A DNA stretch of 64,000 nt, taken from assembly GCA_900318555.1 (NCBI GenBank), contig ONKX01000003.1, positions 53,959 to 117,958 of the forward strand, given 5' to 3'. This stretch comes from an uncultured Prevotellaceae bacterium (GTDB lineage Bacteria; Bacteroidota; Bacteroidia; Bacteroidales; Bacteroidaceae). Position 1 is the first letter of the stretch. Each line of letters starts with the position of its first letter. Positions 10,265 to 19,596 of this stretch are shown piece by piece. The notes beneath the pieces are model-generated. The model worked only from the letters and a program-made list of their open reading frames with translations. It was not told the origin of the DNA and searched no databases. Made by a program: the position numbers and the translations under genes.

Positions 10265-12778
10265 ATGAAGAAACTATCATTAATCATTACCGCTGTTTTA
10301 CTGTCAGTAATTGTCCGTGCGACAGAATCATTTGTCCTTTTCCAGCCTTCTGCTGATGCCTTGCCGTTACAGAGCGTAACAATAGGTTTTTCTGCTCAGG
10401 AACACGCGTGTGTGCAACGTGCAGCTGCATCCCTGCAAGCCGACTTTGAACGCGTGACAGGTATTCGTCCTGCCACGTCCGACGAGCCGACCATCCTCAT
10501 AGGTACAGTAGGTGTCAACAAACAGATTGACCAATGGGTAAAACAGGGCGTGCTGCGCGACCTGAAGGGAAAGACGGAGAAGTATATCCTGAAGACCATC
10601 GGCAACCAGTTGGTGATTGCAGGTAGTGATAAACGCGGCACCGTATTTGGCATCTACGAACTGTCTCAGCAGATAGGTGTTTCACCTTGGTATTGGTGGG
10701 CCGATGTGCCTGTCGTAAAACATACGGACCTCTATGTCAAAAAAGGAGAATATTCCGATGGAGAACCTCAGGTGCGCTATCGAGGACTGTTTTTGAACGA
10801 TGAGGCTCCATGTCTGACGACTTGGGTGAAAAACACCTTTGGCACCAACTATGGCGACCATCGTTTCTACGAGAAGGTCTTCGAACTTGTCCTACGTCTG
10901 AAGGGTAACTTCCTGTGGCCTGCCATGTGGGGATGGGCATTCTATGCCGACGACCCGGAGAACCTGAAGACTGCCGATGCGATGGGTATCATCATGGGTA
11001 CCAGTCACCACGAACCCATGGCCCGCAACCATCAGGAGTATGCCCGCCATCGCAAAGAGTGGGGACCTTGGAACTATCAGAAAAACAAGGAGAACCTCGA
11101 CCGTTTCTTCCGTGAGGGTATTGAACGTATGAAAGGTACTGACGACATCGTGACCATTGGTATGCGTGGCGACGGTGACGAAGCGATGAGCGAGGATGCC
11201 GATACCAAACTGTTGCAGACCATCGTCGAAAACCAACGAAAGATTATCAAGCAGGTGACAGGTCGTCCTGCCAAGGAGACGCCACAGGTGTGGGCATTAT
11301 ATAAAGAGGTGCTCGACTATTATGACAAGGGCATGCGTGTACCTGACGACGTGCTTATCCTGCTCTGCGACGACAACTGGGGCAACGTGCGTCGTGTGCC
11401 GAATGCCAAGGAGCGTCAGCATCCTGGTGGCTGGGGACTGTATTACCATGTCGATTATGTGGGAGCACCACGAAATTCGAAATGGCTCAACGTGACACCC
11501 TCCCAAAACATGTGGGAACAGTTGACGTTGGCTGCCGACTACGGTCTGGACCGTATGTGGATTCTGAATGTTGGCGACCTGAAGCCCATGGAGTACCCCA
11601 TCACCCTCTTCATGGATATGGCATGGAACCCCCGTTCAGTAAGTCGCGATGTCATCGCGACACACACACTTCCTTTCTGCCGTCAGCAGTTTGGCGACGA
11701 GCAGGCCGCTGAGGCTGCACGCATCCTGAACCTGTGCTGCAAGTATGCTGGACGCACGACGGCAGAGATGATGGACGCCCGTACGTATAATGTGGCAACA
11801 GGCGAATGGCGTCGTGTGGCCGATGACTACATGCGTCTGGAGGCTGAGGCTCTGCGTCAGTATCTGACACTCAAACCCGAATACCGCGACGCCTATCAGC
11901 AGCTCATCCTCTTCCCCGTACAGGCTATGTCAAACCTCTATCAAATGTACTATGCTGTGGCCATGAACCGCTATCTGGCACAGAAGAACCTGCCGGAGGC
12001 CAACGAATGGGCACAACGGGCCCGTGAGGCTTTCCGCCGCGACTCGCTGCTCTGTGCGTCCTACAACCACGACATCGCTGGTGGTAAATGGAATGGTATG
12101 ATGATACAGAAGCACATCGGCTATCGCTCATGGAACGATGATTTCCCCGCTGACCGCCTCCCCGAAGTAAAGACCGTGCCCGACGGTTCGGTCGTCGGGT
12201 CCTCCCCCGTCGGGAAATACACCTTTACCATGAAGGACGGCTTTGTGGCTATGGAGGCAGAGCATTATTATGATGCCACGCCCGCCGCGAACGCTCAATG
12301 GACGGTATTGCCTTTCATGGGTCGTACGCTCAGCGGCATGACGCTCATGCCCTACACCGAGCCCGTCAATGGTGCCTCGCTCTCCTATCGCTTTGCCGTT
12401 ACTTCAGAGTGTGTTGCGACTCAGTCGCAGACCACTACCGTCAAAGTCCACGTCGTCGTCAAGTCCACCCTCGACTATCTGAATAAAGGCGGATTGACCT
12501 ACTCCGTAGCCCTCGATGGCTACGAACCGCAGGTTGTCAACTTCAACCACAACCTCAACGAGGCCAAGGAGAACATCTACTCCGTCTTCTATCCTACGGT
12601 AGCTCGTCGCGTGGTGGAATCGGTCGTGACGTTACCCTTCGACGCCACTAAGAAGGAACATACGCTGACCCTTACGCCCAACGATCCCGCTATTGTCTTC
12701 GAGAAGATTGTCGTCGACGCTGGAGGCTATCAGCCTGAGTTCCTGTTTGGTGAAGAATCAGAAAAGACAAGAGATTAA
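10265..12778 (+). CDS. Glycoside hydrolase family 115 (xylan alpha-1,2-glucuronidase)
   Basis: An 837-residue secreted enzyme with signal peptide MKKLSLIITAVLLSVIVRAT, a GH115 N-terminal alpha/beta domain (PTILIGTVG; GIYELSQQIGVSPWYWWADVP), the catalytic barrel (YRGLFLNDEAPCLTTW; KGNFLWPAMW; MGTSHHEPMARN; LLCDDNWGNVR; LYYHVDYVGAPRN) and a C-terminal all-beta domain (about residues 655 onward). The family removes glucuronic acid or 4-O-methylglucuronic acid from xylan. It is an outlier among starch enzymes, so the locus may respond to mixed plant cell-wall and starch diets. The junction near residues 638-650 (VPDGSVVGSSPVG) is encoded by a palindrome and resembles an inserted linker. It lies 15 bp before the pullulanase gene. 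Confidence 0.92.
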   Translation: MKKLSLIITAVLLSVIVRATESFVLFQPSADALPLQSVTIGFSAQEHACVQRAAASLQADFERVTGIRPATSDEPTILIGTVGVNKQIDQWVKQGVLRDLKGKTEKYILKTIGNQLVIAGSDKRGTVFGIYELSQQIGVSPWYWWADVPVVKHTDLYVKKGEYSDGEPQVRYRGLFLNDEAPCLTTWVKNTFGTNYGDHRFYEKVFELVLRLKGNFLWPAMWGWAFYADDPENLKTADAMGIIMGTSHHEPMARNHQEYARHRKEWGPWNYQKNKENLDRFFREGIERMKGTDDIVTIGMRGDGDEAMSEDADTKLLQTIVENQRKIIKQVTGRPAKETPQVWALYKEVLDYYDKGMRVPDDVLILLCDDNWGNVRRVPNAKERQHPGGWGLYYHVDYVGAPRNSKWLNVTPSQNMWEQLTLAADYGLDRMWILNVGDLKPMEYPITLFMDMAWNPRSVSRDVIATHTLPFCRQQFGDEQAAEAARILNLCCKYAGRTTAEMMDARTYNVATGEWRRVADDYMRLEAEALRQYLTLKPEYRDAYQQLILFPVQAMSNLYQMYYAVAMNRYLAQKNLPEANEWAQRAREAFRRDSLLCASYNHDIAGGKWNGMMIQKHIGYRSWNDDFPADRLPEVKTVPDGSVVGSSPVGKYTFTMKDGFVAMEAEHYYDATPAANAQWTVLPFMGRTLSGMTLMPYTEPVNGASLSYRFAVTSECVATQSQTTTVKVHVVVKSTLDYLNKGGLTYSVALDGYEPQVVNFNHNLNEAKENIYSVFYPTVARRVVESVVTLPFDATKKEHTLTLTPNDPAIVFEKIVVDAGGYQPEFLFGEESEKTRD
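12179..12214. repeat. Compound REP-like palindrome inside the GH115 gene
   Basis: CCCGACGG-TTCGG-TCGTCGGG is followed after six bases by a further CCCGTCGGG, so two right arms can pair with one left arm. It encodes the linker PDGSVVGSSPVG. Core and arms match the palindrome in the pullulanase gene at 13625. Confidence 0.65.
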
Positions 12779-12793
12779 TATAGTGACAAAGAT

Positions 12794-14746
12794 ATGAAAA
12801 AGATATTTTTATGCTTATTGTTTGTAACGATGCAAACCCTGGTAACTGCTCATGATTTTCGGTTTGACGAGATGACATATTCGTCCGAGAAGACCGTGTT
12901 CCGTCTCTTTGCCCCTACTGATGCTAAGGGAGTAAAAGTTCGTATCTATAAAGATGGAGTGGGAGGAAAGGCTTTCAAGACCGTTAAGATGAAGTTGCAG
13001 GACAGTCTGTGGATAGCAGAAATACAGGGTGACCTGCAGGGGCGTTTCTATACTTTCGACATGGGCCGCGGCGAGTGTCCGGGTGTCTTTGCCAAGGCGG
13101 TAGGCGTCAACGGTAAACGTGCTGCTATCATTACGATGTCGGATACAAACCCCGAAGGATGGACTGGCGATCAGCGCCCTGTTTGTAAGTCACCAGCTGA
13201 TCTCGTCATCTACGAGATGCACCATCGCGACTTTTCCATCGCTCGCCCTGATGCTCAGCACCCGGGTAAGTTCTTGGCATTGACCGAACCGTGGGCTATC
13301 GACCACCTGAAGTCGTTGGGCGTTAACGCCATCCATATCCTGCCCTCTTACGACTATGGCTCAGTGGACGAGACGCGTCTCGCTGACAACAAATACAACT
13401 GGGGCTACGACCCAGTCAACTACAACGTGCCCGAGGGTGGCTATTCTACGGACCCCTATCGTCCTGACGTACGCATCCGTGAGTTCAAGCAGATGGTCCA
13501 AGCCCTCCACAAGGCTGGCATCCGTGTCATCCTCGACGTGGTTTACAATCACACCTACGACATCGACCATTCCAACTTCCAGCGCACCTATCCCGACTAC
13601 TACTACCGCAAGACAGCCACCGTTCCCGACGGTTCTCCGTCGGGCTATAGCAACGGCTCTGGCTGTGGCAACGAGACTGCCTCTGAGCAGCCCATGATGC
13701 GTCGCTTCATGCTGGAGTCGGTGAAGTACTGGATCAACGAATACCATATCGATGGTTTCCGCTTCGACCTGATGGGCATTCACGATATCGAGACTATGAA
13801 CCAGATTCGCCAGATGGTTGACGACATCGACCCCACCATCTTCATCTATGGCGAGGGCTGGAGTGCAGGTTCGTGTGCCTATCCCAACGAACTGTTGGGT
13901 ATGAAGGCCAACATCCAGAAGATGCCGGGCATTGCTGCCTTCTCCGACGAGATTCGCGACGCCTTGCGTGGTCCGTTCTCCGACGATAACAAGCCCGGTT
14001 GGCTGGGCGGCGTTCCTGAAGAGGAGTCGCTGAAGTTTGGCATCGTCGGTGCCATCCGTCATCCGCAGGTGAAGATGAAGAAGGTCAACTACAGCGAAAA
14101 ACCGTGGGCACAGGAACCCATTCAAATGATAAGTTATGTCTCGTGCCACGACGACATGTGCCTGGTGGACCGTCTCAAAGCTAGTATTCCCGGTTTGAAC
14201 AAACCTCTTACCTCTGACCTCTCACCTCTTACCCCTGAACTGATACGTCTCGACCTCTTGGCACAGACAGCTGTATTTACCTCGCAGGGTGTTCCCTTCA
14301 TGCTCAGTGGCGAGGAACTGTTGCGCACCAAACAGGGCGTCCATAATTCGTTTGAGTCGCCGGACAGCATCAACCATCTCGATTGGGCGAACAAAATGAA
14401 ATACCCGCAGGTCTTTGAGTACTACAAAAACCTCATCGCCCTGCGCCGCCACCATCCGGCCTTCCGTTTGGGCTCTGCCGACCTCGTACGCCGACATCTG
14501 GAATTCCTGGATACACCGAAAGGTGTCGTTGCCTTCCGACTGAAAAACTATGCAGGGCGCGACGACTGGCGTAACATCATCGTTATTCTGAATGCTTCGA
14601 AGAAGGCTCAGCAGATTGCCATTCCTGCCAGTAGCTACACCGTCGTCTGCCGCGATGGTGTCATCAACGAAAACGGCCTCGCCACCGTCACAGGCGACAA
14701 GGCTGTGGTCAGTCCCCAGTCTGCCATCATATTGCACGACAATTAA
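12794..14746 (+). CDS. pulA: Secreted type I pullulanase (GH13)
   Basis: A 650-residue debranching enzyme that hydrolyses alpha-1,6 links in pullulan and branched starch fragments. It has a signal peptide (MKKIFLCLLFVTMQTLVTA), a CBM48-like N-terminal domain (about residues 30-105), the pullulanase signature YNWGYDP and a GH13 barrel. The probable nucleophile is Asp near 324 (GFRFDLMG), the acid/base Glu near 353 (IYGEGW) and the third acid is in HDD near 452. Two segments look inserted relative to normal pullulanases: VPDGSPSG before YSNGSGCGNE, encoded by a perfect palindrome, and LTSDLSPLTP, encoded by a CCTCTNA heptad array. It probably supplies linear maltodextrins to the GH97 and GH77 enzymes. 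Confidence 0.94.
   Translation: MKKIFLCLLFVTMQTLVTAHDFRFDEMTYSSEKTVFRLFAPTDAKGVKVRIYKDGVGGKAFKTVKMKLQDSLWIAEIQGDLQGRFYTFDMGRGECPGVFAKAVGVNGKRAAIITMSDTNPEGWTGDQRPVCKSPADLVIYEMHHRDFSIARPDAQHPGKFLALTEPWAIDHLKSLGVNAIHILPSYDYGSVDETRLADNKYNWGYDPVNYNVPEGGYSTDPYRPDVRIREFKQMVQALHKAGIRVILDVVYNHTYDIDHSNFQRTYPDYYYRKTATVPDGSPSGYSNGSGCGNETASEQPMMRRFMLESVKYWINEYHIDGFRFDLMGIHDIETMNQIRQMVDDIDPTIFIYGEGWSAGSCAYPNELLGMKANIQKMPGIAAFSDEIRDALRGPFSDDNKPGWLGGVPEEESLKFGIVGAIRHPQVKMKKVNYSEKPWAQEPIQMISYVSCHDDMCLVDRLKASIPGLNKPLTSDLSPLTPELIRLDLLAQTAVFTSQGVPFMLSGEELLRTKQGVHNSFESPDSINHLDWANKMKYPQVFEYYKNLIALRRHHPAFRLGSADLVRRHLEFLDTPKGVVAFRLKNYAGRDDWRNIIVILNASKKAQQIAIPASSYTVVCRDGVINENGLATVTGDKAVVSPQSAIILHDN
13625..13644. repeat. 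Perfect REP-like palindrome inside pulA
   Basis: CCCGACGG-TTCT-CCGTCGGG has perfect 8-bp arms and a 4-base loop. It encodes Pro-Asp-Gly-Ser-Pro-Ser-Gly. It has the same core as the GH115 palindrome and those in the Y1 transposase gene. Confidence 0.75.
14204..14238 (+). repeat. CCTCTNA heptad array (5 units) inside pulA
   Basis: Five consecutive 7-bp units (CCTCTTA, CCTCTGA, CCTCTCA, CCTCTTA, CCCCTGA) encode PLTSDLSPLTPE. The same heptad forms arrays at 19672, 49574 and 50202. Confidence 0.85.
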
Positions 14747-14755
14747 TTCACTGAG

Positions 14756-15715
14756 ATGAACAGAAGACATATCCGATATACGGTCCTAATGACAGCTTTG
14801 CTGCTCATGATGCCTGCGGCGATGAAGGCGCAAGGAGAACATTTCGTGTTCACCACCGCGTGGAAGGCACAGGCACAGTTCGCAGGCTATTATGTGGCTT
14901 ACGAAAGGGGATTCTATCGAAAGGAAGGACTGGATGTTGAGATACAACACCCGACGCTGACCAGTTCGGCACTGACGCGACTGAAATCACAAGAGTGCGA
15001 TGCGGCCATGTTCTCGCTGATGTCGGCCATGGACTTCATCTCACAGGGCTTTCCGTTGGTGAACATCTTCCAGGATTCTATGAACAGCAGCAATATGCTC
15101 ATCTCCCGCTGGGATACCGATCCGCTGAAGATGAAAGGTAAGAAGGTGGCCATTTTCAATCCCGACCCTAACTACCTCACTTACATCATGGACCATCGTG
15201 AGGGGATGCATTACGAGTGGATACCATTCACCAGCGGTATCAACCTCTTCCTCAGTGGTGCAGTCGATGCCACGATGGTAGTCAGCTATAGTGAATACTA
15301 CCAGTTGATACAGGCTGGATTCAAGATGTCTGACGAGAGTGTCTACCGTTTTTCCGACCACGGCTATAACATTCAGGAGATGGGAGTCTATGTGAAGCGT
15401 GACTACTATCTGAAGCACCGTTCCGCATGCCAGAAATTTGCCAAGGCCAGCCGTCAGGGATGGGAATGGGCCGCTGAGCATCCAAAAGAGGCGCTCGACA
15501 TCGTTATGAAATATGTACGCAGATATAATTCCCCAACCAATCGGCTGTTGCAGCGGTTGATGCTGGAGGAGTGTCTGCGACTGCAAATCAACAAAGATAC
15601 TGGCAAACGTGAGTTCCGCGTGCGTCGTGACATGGTGGAGAAGGCGTCGCGCATGATGACGGAATGTGGGCTGATAGCCCGTCCGGTAACGTATAACGAA
15701 ATCATGGGATTATGA
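14756..15715 (+). CDS. NMT1/THI5-like periplasmic substrate-binding protein
   Basis: A 319-residue exported binding protein with signal peptide MNRRHIRYTVLMTALLLMMPAAMKAQ and an ABC-type fold of the NMT1/THI5 or SsuA-like type (YYVAYERGFYRKEGLDVEIQ; DAAMFSLMSAMDF; GKKVAIFNPD). Family members bind thiamine precursors, alkylsulfonates, nitrate and similar small molecules. No ABC permease or ATPase gene is nearby. Instead the gene overlaps the Cache-HAMP gene behind it by 4 nt (ATGA). It is therefore inferred to be the periplasmic ligand-sensing part of a signalling system rather than of a transporter. The ligand is unknown. Confidence 0.85.
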   Translation: MNRRHIRYTVLMTALLLMMPAAMKAQGEHFVFTTAWKAQAQFAGYYVAYERGFYRKEGLDVEIQHPTLTSSALTRLKSQECDAAMFSLMSAMDFISQGFPLVNIFQDSMNSSNMLISRWDTDPLKMKGKKVAIFNPDPNYLTYIMDHREGMHYEWIPFTSGINLFLSGAVDATMVVSYSEYYQLIQAGFKMSDESVYRFSDHGYNIQEMGVYVKRDYYLKHRSACQKFAKASRQGWEWAAEHPKEALDIVMKYVRRYNSPTNRLLQRLMLEECLRLQINKDTGKREFRVRRDMVEKASRMMTECGLIARPVTYNEIMGL

Positions 15716-17187
15716 AGTGGCTGATAAGATTTGTACGTAGTTCGCTATCCAGAAGGTTGGGCTTCTGGGTGGTTGTTCTCGTAGCGGCCATCTTTACTGC
15801 CGCCTTCACCCTGATGTTCGCCGAGACGCGTGATGTGGTGCGTGAGGAGGCTTGGGACAAAGCCACGAAGACTATTGAGGGTGCCGTGCTCCACATTGAT
15901 AACACCCTGCACCGTACCGAGGTTGCTGCTAACAACATGCTGGTGGTCATCGAGAGCCACCTTGACGAGCCCGATCTCATGTTCGACCTAAGTCGTCAGG
16001 TATTGGAAAGCAATCCGGAACTAACTGGTTGCAGCATCTCGTTTGAACCCTATTTCTTCAAAGAGAAAGGCCGTTATTTCTCGGCCTATTCCTACAACGA
16101 CGGTGATTCCATCCAGACTGAGCAGGAAGGAACGGACAATTATCAGTACCATTGTATGGACTGGTATCTGATTCCCAAGTTGCTTGACAAGCCCTACTGG
16201 ATAGAGCCGTTCTTCGAAGACGCTGAGGAGGGCATCATCGTTAGGGACATATTCACCAGCTATAGTCAGCCCATTCATGACGCACAGGGGAAGGTCGTGG
16301 GAACCTTCTCTGTCGATATCCGCCTCGACTGGTTCTCGTCCACCGTCAGCGAGGCCAAGCCCTATCCTCATTCTTACAGCATTTTGCTGGGTAAGGGCGG
16401 TACCTATCTGGTGCATCCGGACAGCACTAAGCTGTTCTATGAGACTATCTTCACCCGTTCGATGGAGCACCACGATTCTGTAACTACCAGCATCGGTGAG
16501 GCGATGATAGCAGGTGAGACGGGTTATCGTATCGTGGACATCAACGGTGTGCCCAGCTACGTGTTCTACAAACCCTTTAAGAATACCGGATGGAGCGTGG
16601 CCACCATCTGTCCTGAGAGCGATATCTTCGACTCCTACTACAGATTGCTGCGTGTCGCACGTATCATTGCGGTCGTGGGATTGGTGTTGCTGCTCGTTTT
16701 CTGTCTGTTCATCGTCAGACACACCTTGCGACCACTGAAACGGCTGGCAGACTTCACCGAACTGAACGCTGACGGACAGTTCACAGACGAAGTTCCCGAC
16801 AGCACACGACCTGACGAAATAGGAAAGCTCCAACGCAGATTCCGAAGACTACAGCAGGCACTCCGGCAATACATCGGAGAATTGCGACAGCAAACTCTCC
16901 AGATGGAGGGGCAGAACCGCGAACTGGCTGCTGCTTACGAACGTGTGAAAGAAGAGGAACGCATAAAGACCCACTTGCTCCATCAGATGCCGGAAAAGGT
17001 GGAGGGCCCTGTGCAGGGTATTCTGACGCATGCCTATGCCATCTGCGACAACCACGACGCGTTAAGTGAGGAAGAATTCAATCGAAAGGTTGACGATATG
17101 TTACAGAATACGAACCAGATAACTGCCCTGCTCGACAAACTGTTGAAGGAAGCACAGGGCAGCGACGAAGTTAAAGTTGAAAGTTAA
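15712..17187 (+). CDS. Cache-HAMP membrane sensor with degenerate, kinase-less C-terminus
   Basis: A 491-residue membrane protein. An N-terminal transmembrane helix (about 18-38), a large periplasmic Cache-like domain (about 40-310; YFSAYSYNDGD, FTSYSQPI, GTFSVDIRLDWF), a second helix (about 315-340), HAMP (about 340-395), coiled coil and a short HisKA-like dimerisation helix pair (about 415-480) are visible. Aligned with the next gene's protein, the phospho-acceptor histidine (MFHQIRTPL) corresponds to Glu (MPEKVEGPV), and no HATPase domain follows. It is inferred to be a catalytically inactive partner of the downstream kinase. It overlaps the binding-protein gene by 4 nt and directly abuts the kinase gene. 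Confidence 0.8.
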   Translation: MKWLIRFVRSSLSRRLGFWVVVLVAAIFTAAFTLMFAETRDVVREEAWDKATKTIEGAVLHIDNTLHRTEVAANNMLVVIESHLDEPDLMFDLSRQVLESNPELTGCSISFEPYFFKEKGRYFSAYSYNDGDSIQTEQEGTDNYQYHCMDWYLIPKLLDKPYWIEPFFEDAEEGIIVRDIFTSYSQPIHDAQGKVVGTFSVDIRLDWFSSTVSEAKPYPHSYSILLGKGGTYLVHPDSTKLFYETIFTRSMEHHDSVTTSIGEAMIAGETGYRIVDINGVPSYVFYKPFKNTGWSVATICPESDIFDSYYRLLRVARIIAVVGLVLLLVFCLFIVRHTLRPLKRLADFTELNADGQFTDEVPDSTRPDEIGKLQRRFRRLQQALRQYIGELRQQTLQMEGQNRELAAAYERVKEEERIKTHLLHQMPEKVEGPVQGILTHAYAICDNHDALSEEEFNRKVDDMLQNTNQITALLDKLLKEAQGSDEVKVES

Positions 17188-19011
17188 ATGAACACAGTTG
17201 TCAATTATATCCGTAAGTCGGTGTCCGTACGCCTCAGCATCAGCATACTGGCATTCGTGGTAGTCATCTTCGTCGTGACCATAGGATTCCTCATGTACCG
17301 CTCGAAGGCCTCTGTGCGTCAGGCTGCTGTCGCAGAGACGGGACAGATGCTCAACAACACGGCCCAGCATCTTACTGGCATCATGGACGAAGTGCAGGTG
17401 GCAACACAGAATACCGATTGGCAGGTGCTCCGAAACCTACAGCCCGACTCGTTGTTGGCACTGTCAACCCGCATCCTGCAAATCAATCCCATGCTCAATG
17501 GCTGCAGCATTGCCATGGAACCCGACTTCTTTCCCAGCGAGGGCCACTACTTCTCGGCCTATTCGTTTAATAATGAAGGACATATAGAGTCAGAAAACGA
17601 GGGTAACGACGATTATAATTACTTCGAGATGGACTGGTATCGCGAGCCGCTCAAACAGGGTAAGGCATGCTGGGTGGACCCCTTCCAAGACTATAGTCCT
17701 ACCGGTTTCTATTCGCGTGACGTCATTGCCAGTTACTGCAAGCCGTTGGTGACTGCCGACGGTCGGACCATTGGCGTGATATCCGTTGACCTCTCAGGGC
17801 GCGTCCTCTCGCAGATTCTTACCAGCGAATGGCGATACCCCGACTCCTACTTTGTACTCGTTGGTTCCAAGAACACTGTTATTGCTGCCAGCAAGGAAGG
17901 GGTTATGATGGACGACCTCAAGCGTAAAGACTGTCTTGTCATGGAACAGCCGTTGTCCGATTCCGGTTGGCGACTGGCCATCGTTTGTCCTGAGGAAAAC
18001 ATCTTCAAGCACTACAACAACATGATCTATACCATCATCAGCATCATCCTTTTCGGTCTGTTATTCATGCTGGCATTCTGCTATTTCATCATTCATAAGA
18101 CCATGGCGCCGGTAGTGACGCTGGCCATGCAGACGGAAGACATTGCCGAGGGTCATTTCGACCGTCAGATAGCTCCCAGCACGCGTCTCGACGAAGTTGG
18201 CCGACTGCAGAACAGCTTCCATACCATGCAGCAGTCCATAGCCAATTACGTGGCTGAACTGGAGGCAACGCGTACTGCGACCGAACAGAAGAACGAAGAA
18301 CTGACCGCTGCCAAGGCACTGGCAGAGGAGTCCGACCAAAAGAAAGCGGCATTCATCCGCGATATGTTCCACCAGATACGCACCCCGCTCAATATCATCA
18401 GCGGCTTTGCCCAGGTGCTGCGCGACGGCCATAGCCTCATGGAAGGAGAGGACTTCGACATCGTGATCGGCGACATCATTCTCAACGGTCAGAACATCGG
18501 CCATATCATCGACAACTGGAAGATGACGCTGGAGCTGGAACAGACGGGCGAAATGCCGAAGAACGACGTGGTTGACTGCAACGAACTCTGCCAGGAGGTG
18601 GCCTACGATATCGTGATAAGGCAGCCCGAAACGGTAGAGATGCGTTTGGAATCGACCACAAGCAACCTCAAGGTCACTACCAACAGGGAGTATCTCATTC
18701 GCATATTGAGCGAACTACTACATAACGCTAACAAATTCACCGACGAGGGATACATCACCATCGGCTGTGGACGTAAAGGCGATGGTAGCGTCTGCTTCTA
18801 TGTGGCCGACAGTGGACCAGGCATTCCCGAGGCCGACCGCGAACGCGTCTTCACGCAGTTTGTCAAACTCAACAATTTCAACGAAGGTCTGGGCATGGGA
18901 CTCTACCTCTGTCGCCAACTGGCCCACCGCCTTGGAGGAACCCTTGAAATCGACCCCCTCTACGTCGGCGGCACCCGCATGGTCCTCATGCTGCCGTCAT
19001 CGACTGCGTAG
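17188..19011 (+). CDS. Cache-HAMP sensor histidine kinase
   Basis: A 607-residue inner-membrane kinase with two transmembrane helices (about 15-35 and 282-305), a periplasmic Cache-like domain closely related to the preceding protein (YFSAYSFNNEGH, IASYCKPL), HAMP, coiled coil, HisKA (phospho-acceptor His near 395 in FHQIRTPLN) and HATPase_c (N box HNANKF; DSGPGIP; GLGMGLYLC). All kinase motifs appear intact. No response regulator is encoded next to it and it has no receiver domain, so its partner lies elsewhere. Gene order suggests a signalling module in which the NMT1-like protein feeds the Cache-HAMP pair. Confidence 0.88.
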   Translation: MNTVVNYIRKSVSVRLSISILAFVVVIFVVTIGFLMYRSKASVRQAAVAETGQMLNNTAQHLTGIMDEVQVATQNTDWQVLRNLQPDSLLALSTRILQINPMLNGCSIAMEPDFFPSEGHYFSAYSFNNEGHIESENEGNDDYNYFEMDWYREPLKQGKACWVDPFQDYSPTGFYSRDVIASYCKPLVTADGRTIGVISVDLSGRVLSQILTSEWRYPDSYFVLVGSKNTVIAASKEGVMMDDLKRKDCLVMEQPLSDSGWRLAIVCPEENIFKHYNNMIYTIISIILFGLLFMLAFCYFIIHKTMAPVVTLAMQTEDIAEGHFDRQIAPSTRLDEVGRLQNSFHTMQQSIANYVAELEATRTATEQKNEELTAAKALAEESDQKKAAFIRDMFHQIRTPLNIISGFAQVLRDGHSLMEGEDFDIVIGDIILNGQNIGHIIDNWKMTLELEQTGEMPKNDVVDCNELCQEVAYDIVIRQPETVEMRLESTTSNLKVTTNREYLIRILSELLHNANKFTDEGYITIGCGRKGDGSVCFYVADSGPGIPEADRERVFTQFVKLNNFNEGLGMGLYLCRQLAHRLGGTLEIDPLYVGGTRMVLMLPSSTA

Positions 19012-19103
19012 ACACCATTAACGAAAAAGATTAAGAAACGTTAAAAAATGACAAGGTATGGGCATTTCTTGTTATACATGTGTCATTTTTCGCATAAAAA
19101 CAC

Positions 19104-19111
19104 TACCTTTG
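19104..19111 (+). promoter_or_regulatory. -7 box upstream of dut
   Basis: TACCTTTG matches TAnnTTTG and lies 34 bp before the dut ATG in the 134-bp gap after the kinase gene. It probably starts transcription of dut and the three genes behind it. Confidence 0.65.
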
Positions 19112-19145
19112 CACATTATTTAATGTAAGAAACGTTTCTGAGAAG

Positions 19146-19583
19146 ATGATTACAGTGAAGGTTGTGAACCGCGGGCACCAGCAGTTGCCTGCATATGCTA
19201 CACCCCAAAGTGCAGGGATGGACTTGCGTGCAAACTTGGAGGAACCGGTGGTGTTGCGCCCCTTGGAGCGCAAGCTGATACCGACGGGATTGCACATTGC
19301 ATTGCCTGAAGGCTATGAGGCTCAGGTGCGTCCCCGTAGTGGACTGGCCCTGAAGCACGGCATCACGGTGCTGAACACGCCGGGCACGATAGACGCAGAC
19401 TATCGTGGTGAGATTGGCGTGGTGCTGGTGAACCTGTCGCAGGAGGAATTCGTGGTCAACGACGGTGAGCGTATTGCCCAAATGGTGATTGCGCGTCACG
19501 AACAGGCCGACCTTGTGGTTGTCAGCGAACTCGACACGACGGAACGTGGCGAGGGCGGTTATGGACATACAGGTGTGAAGTAA
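19146..19583 (+). CDS. dut: Deoxyuridine 5'-triphosphate nucleotidohydrolase (dUTPase)
   Basis: A 145-residue cytoplasmic trimeric dUTPase that hydrolyses dUTP to dUMP and pyrophosphate, keeping uracil out of DNA and supplying dTMP synthesis. All five family motifs are present: [40 protein letters not shown] and the C-terminal [10 protein letters not shown]. Length is normal. It heads a likely operon with the TPR, DUF4292 and LytM-like genes, an order seen in other Bacteroidetes. Confidence 0.97.
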   Translation: MITVKVVNRGHQQLPAYATPQSAGMDLRANLEEPVVLRPLERKLIPTGLHIALPEGYEAQVRPRSGLALKHGITVLNTPGTIDADYRGEIGVVLVNLSQEEFVVNDGERIAQMVIARHEQADLVVVSELDTTERGEGGYGHTGVK

Positions 19584-19596
19584 GATGTAAGAAGTG

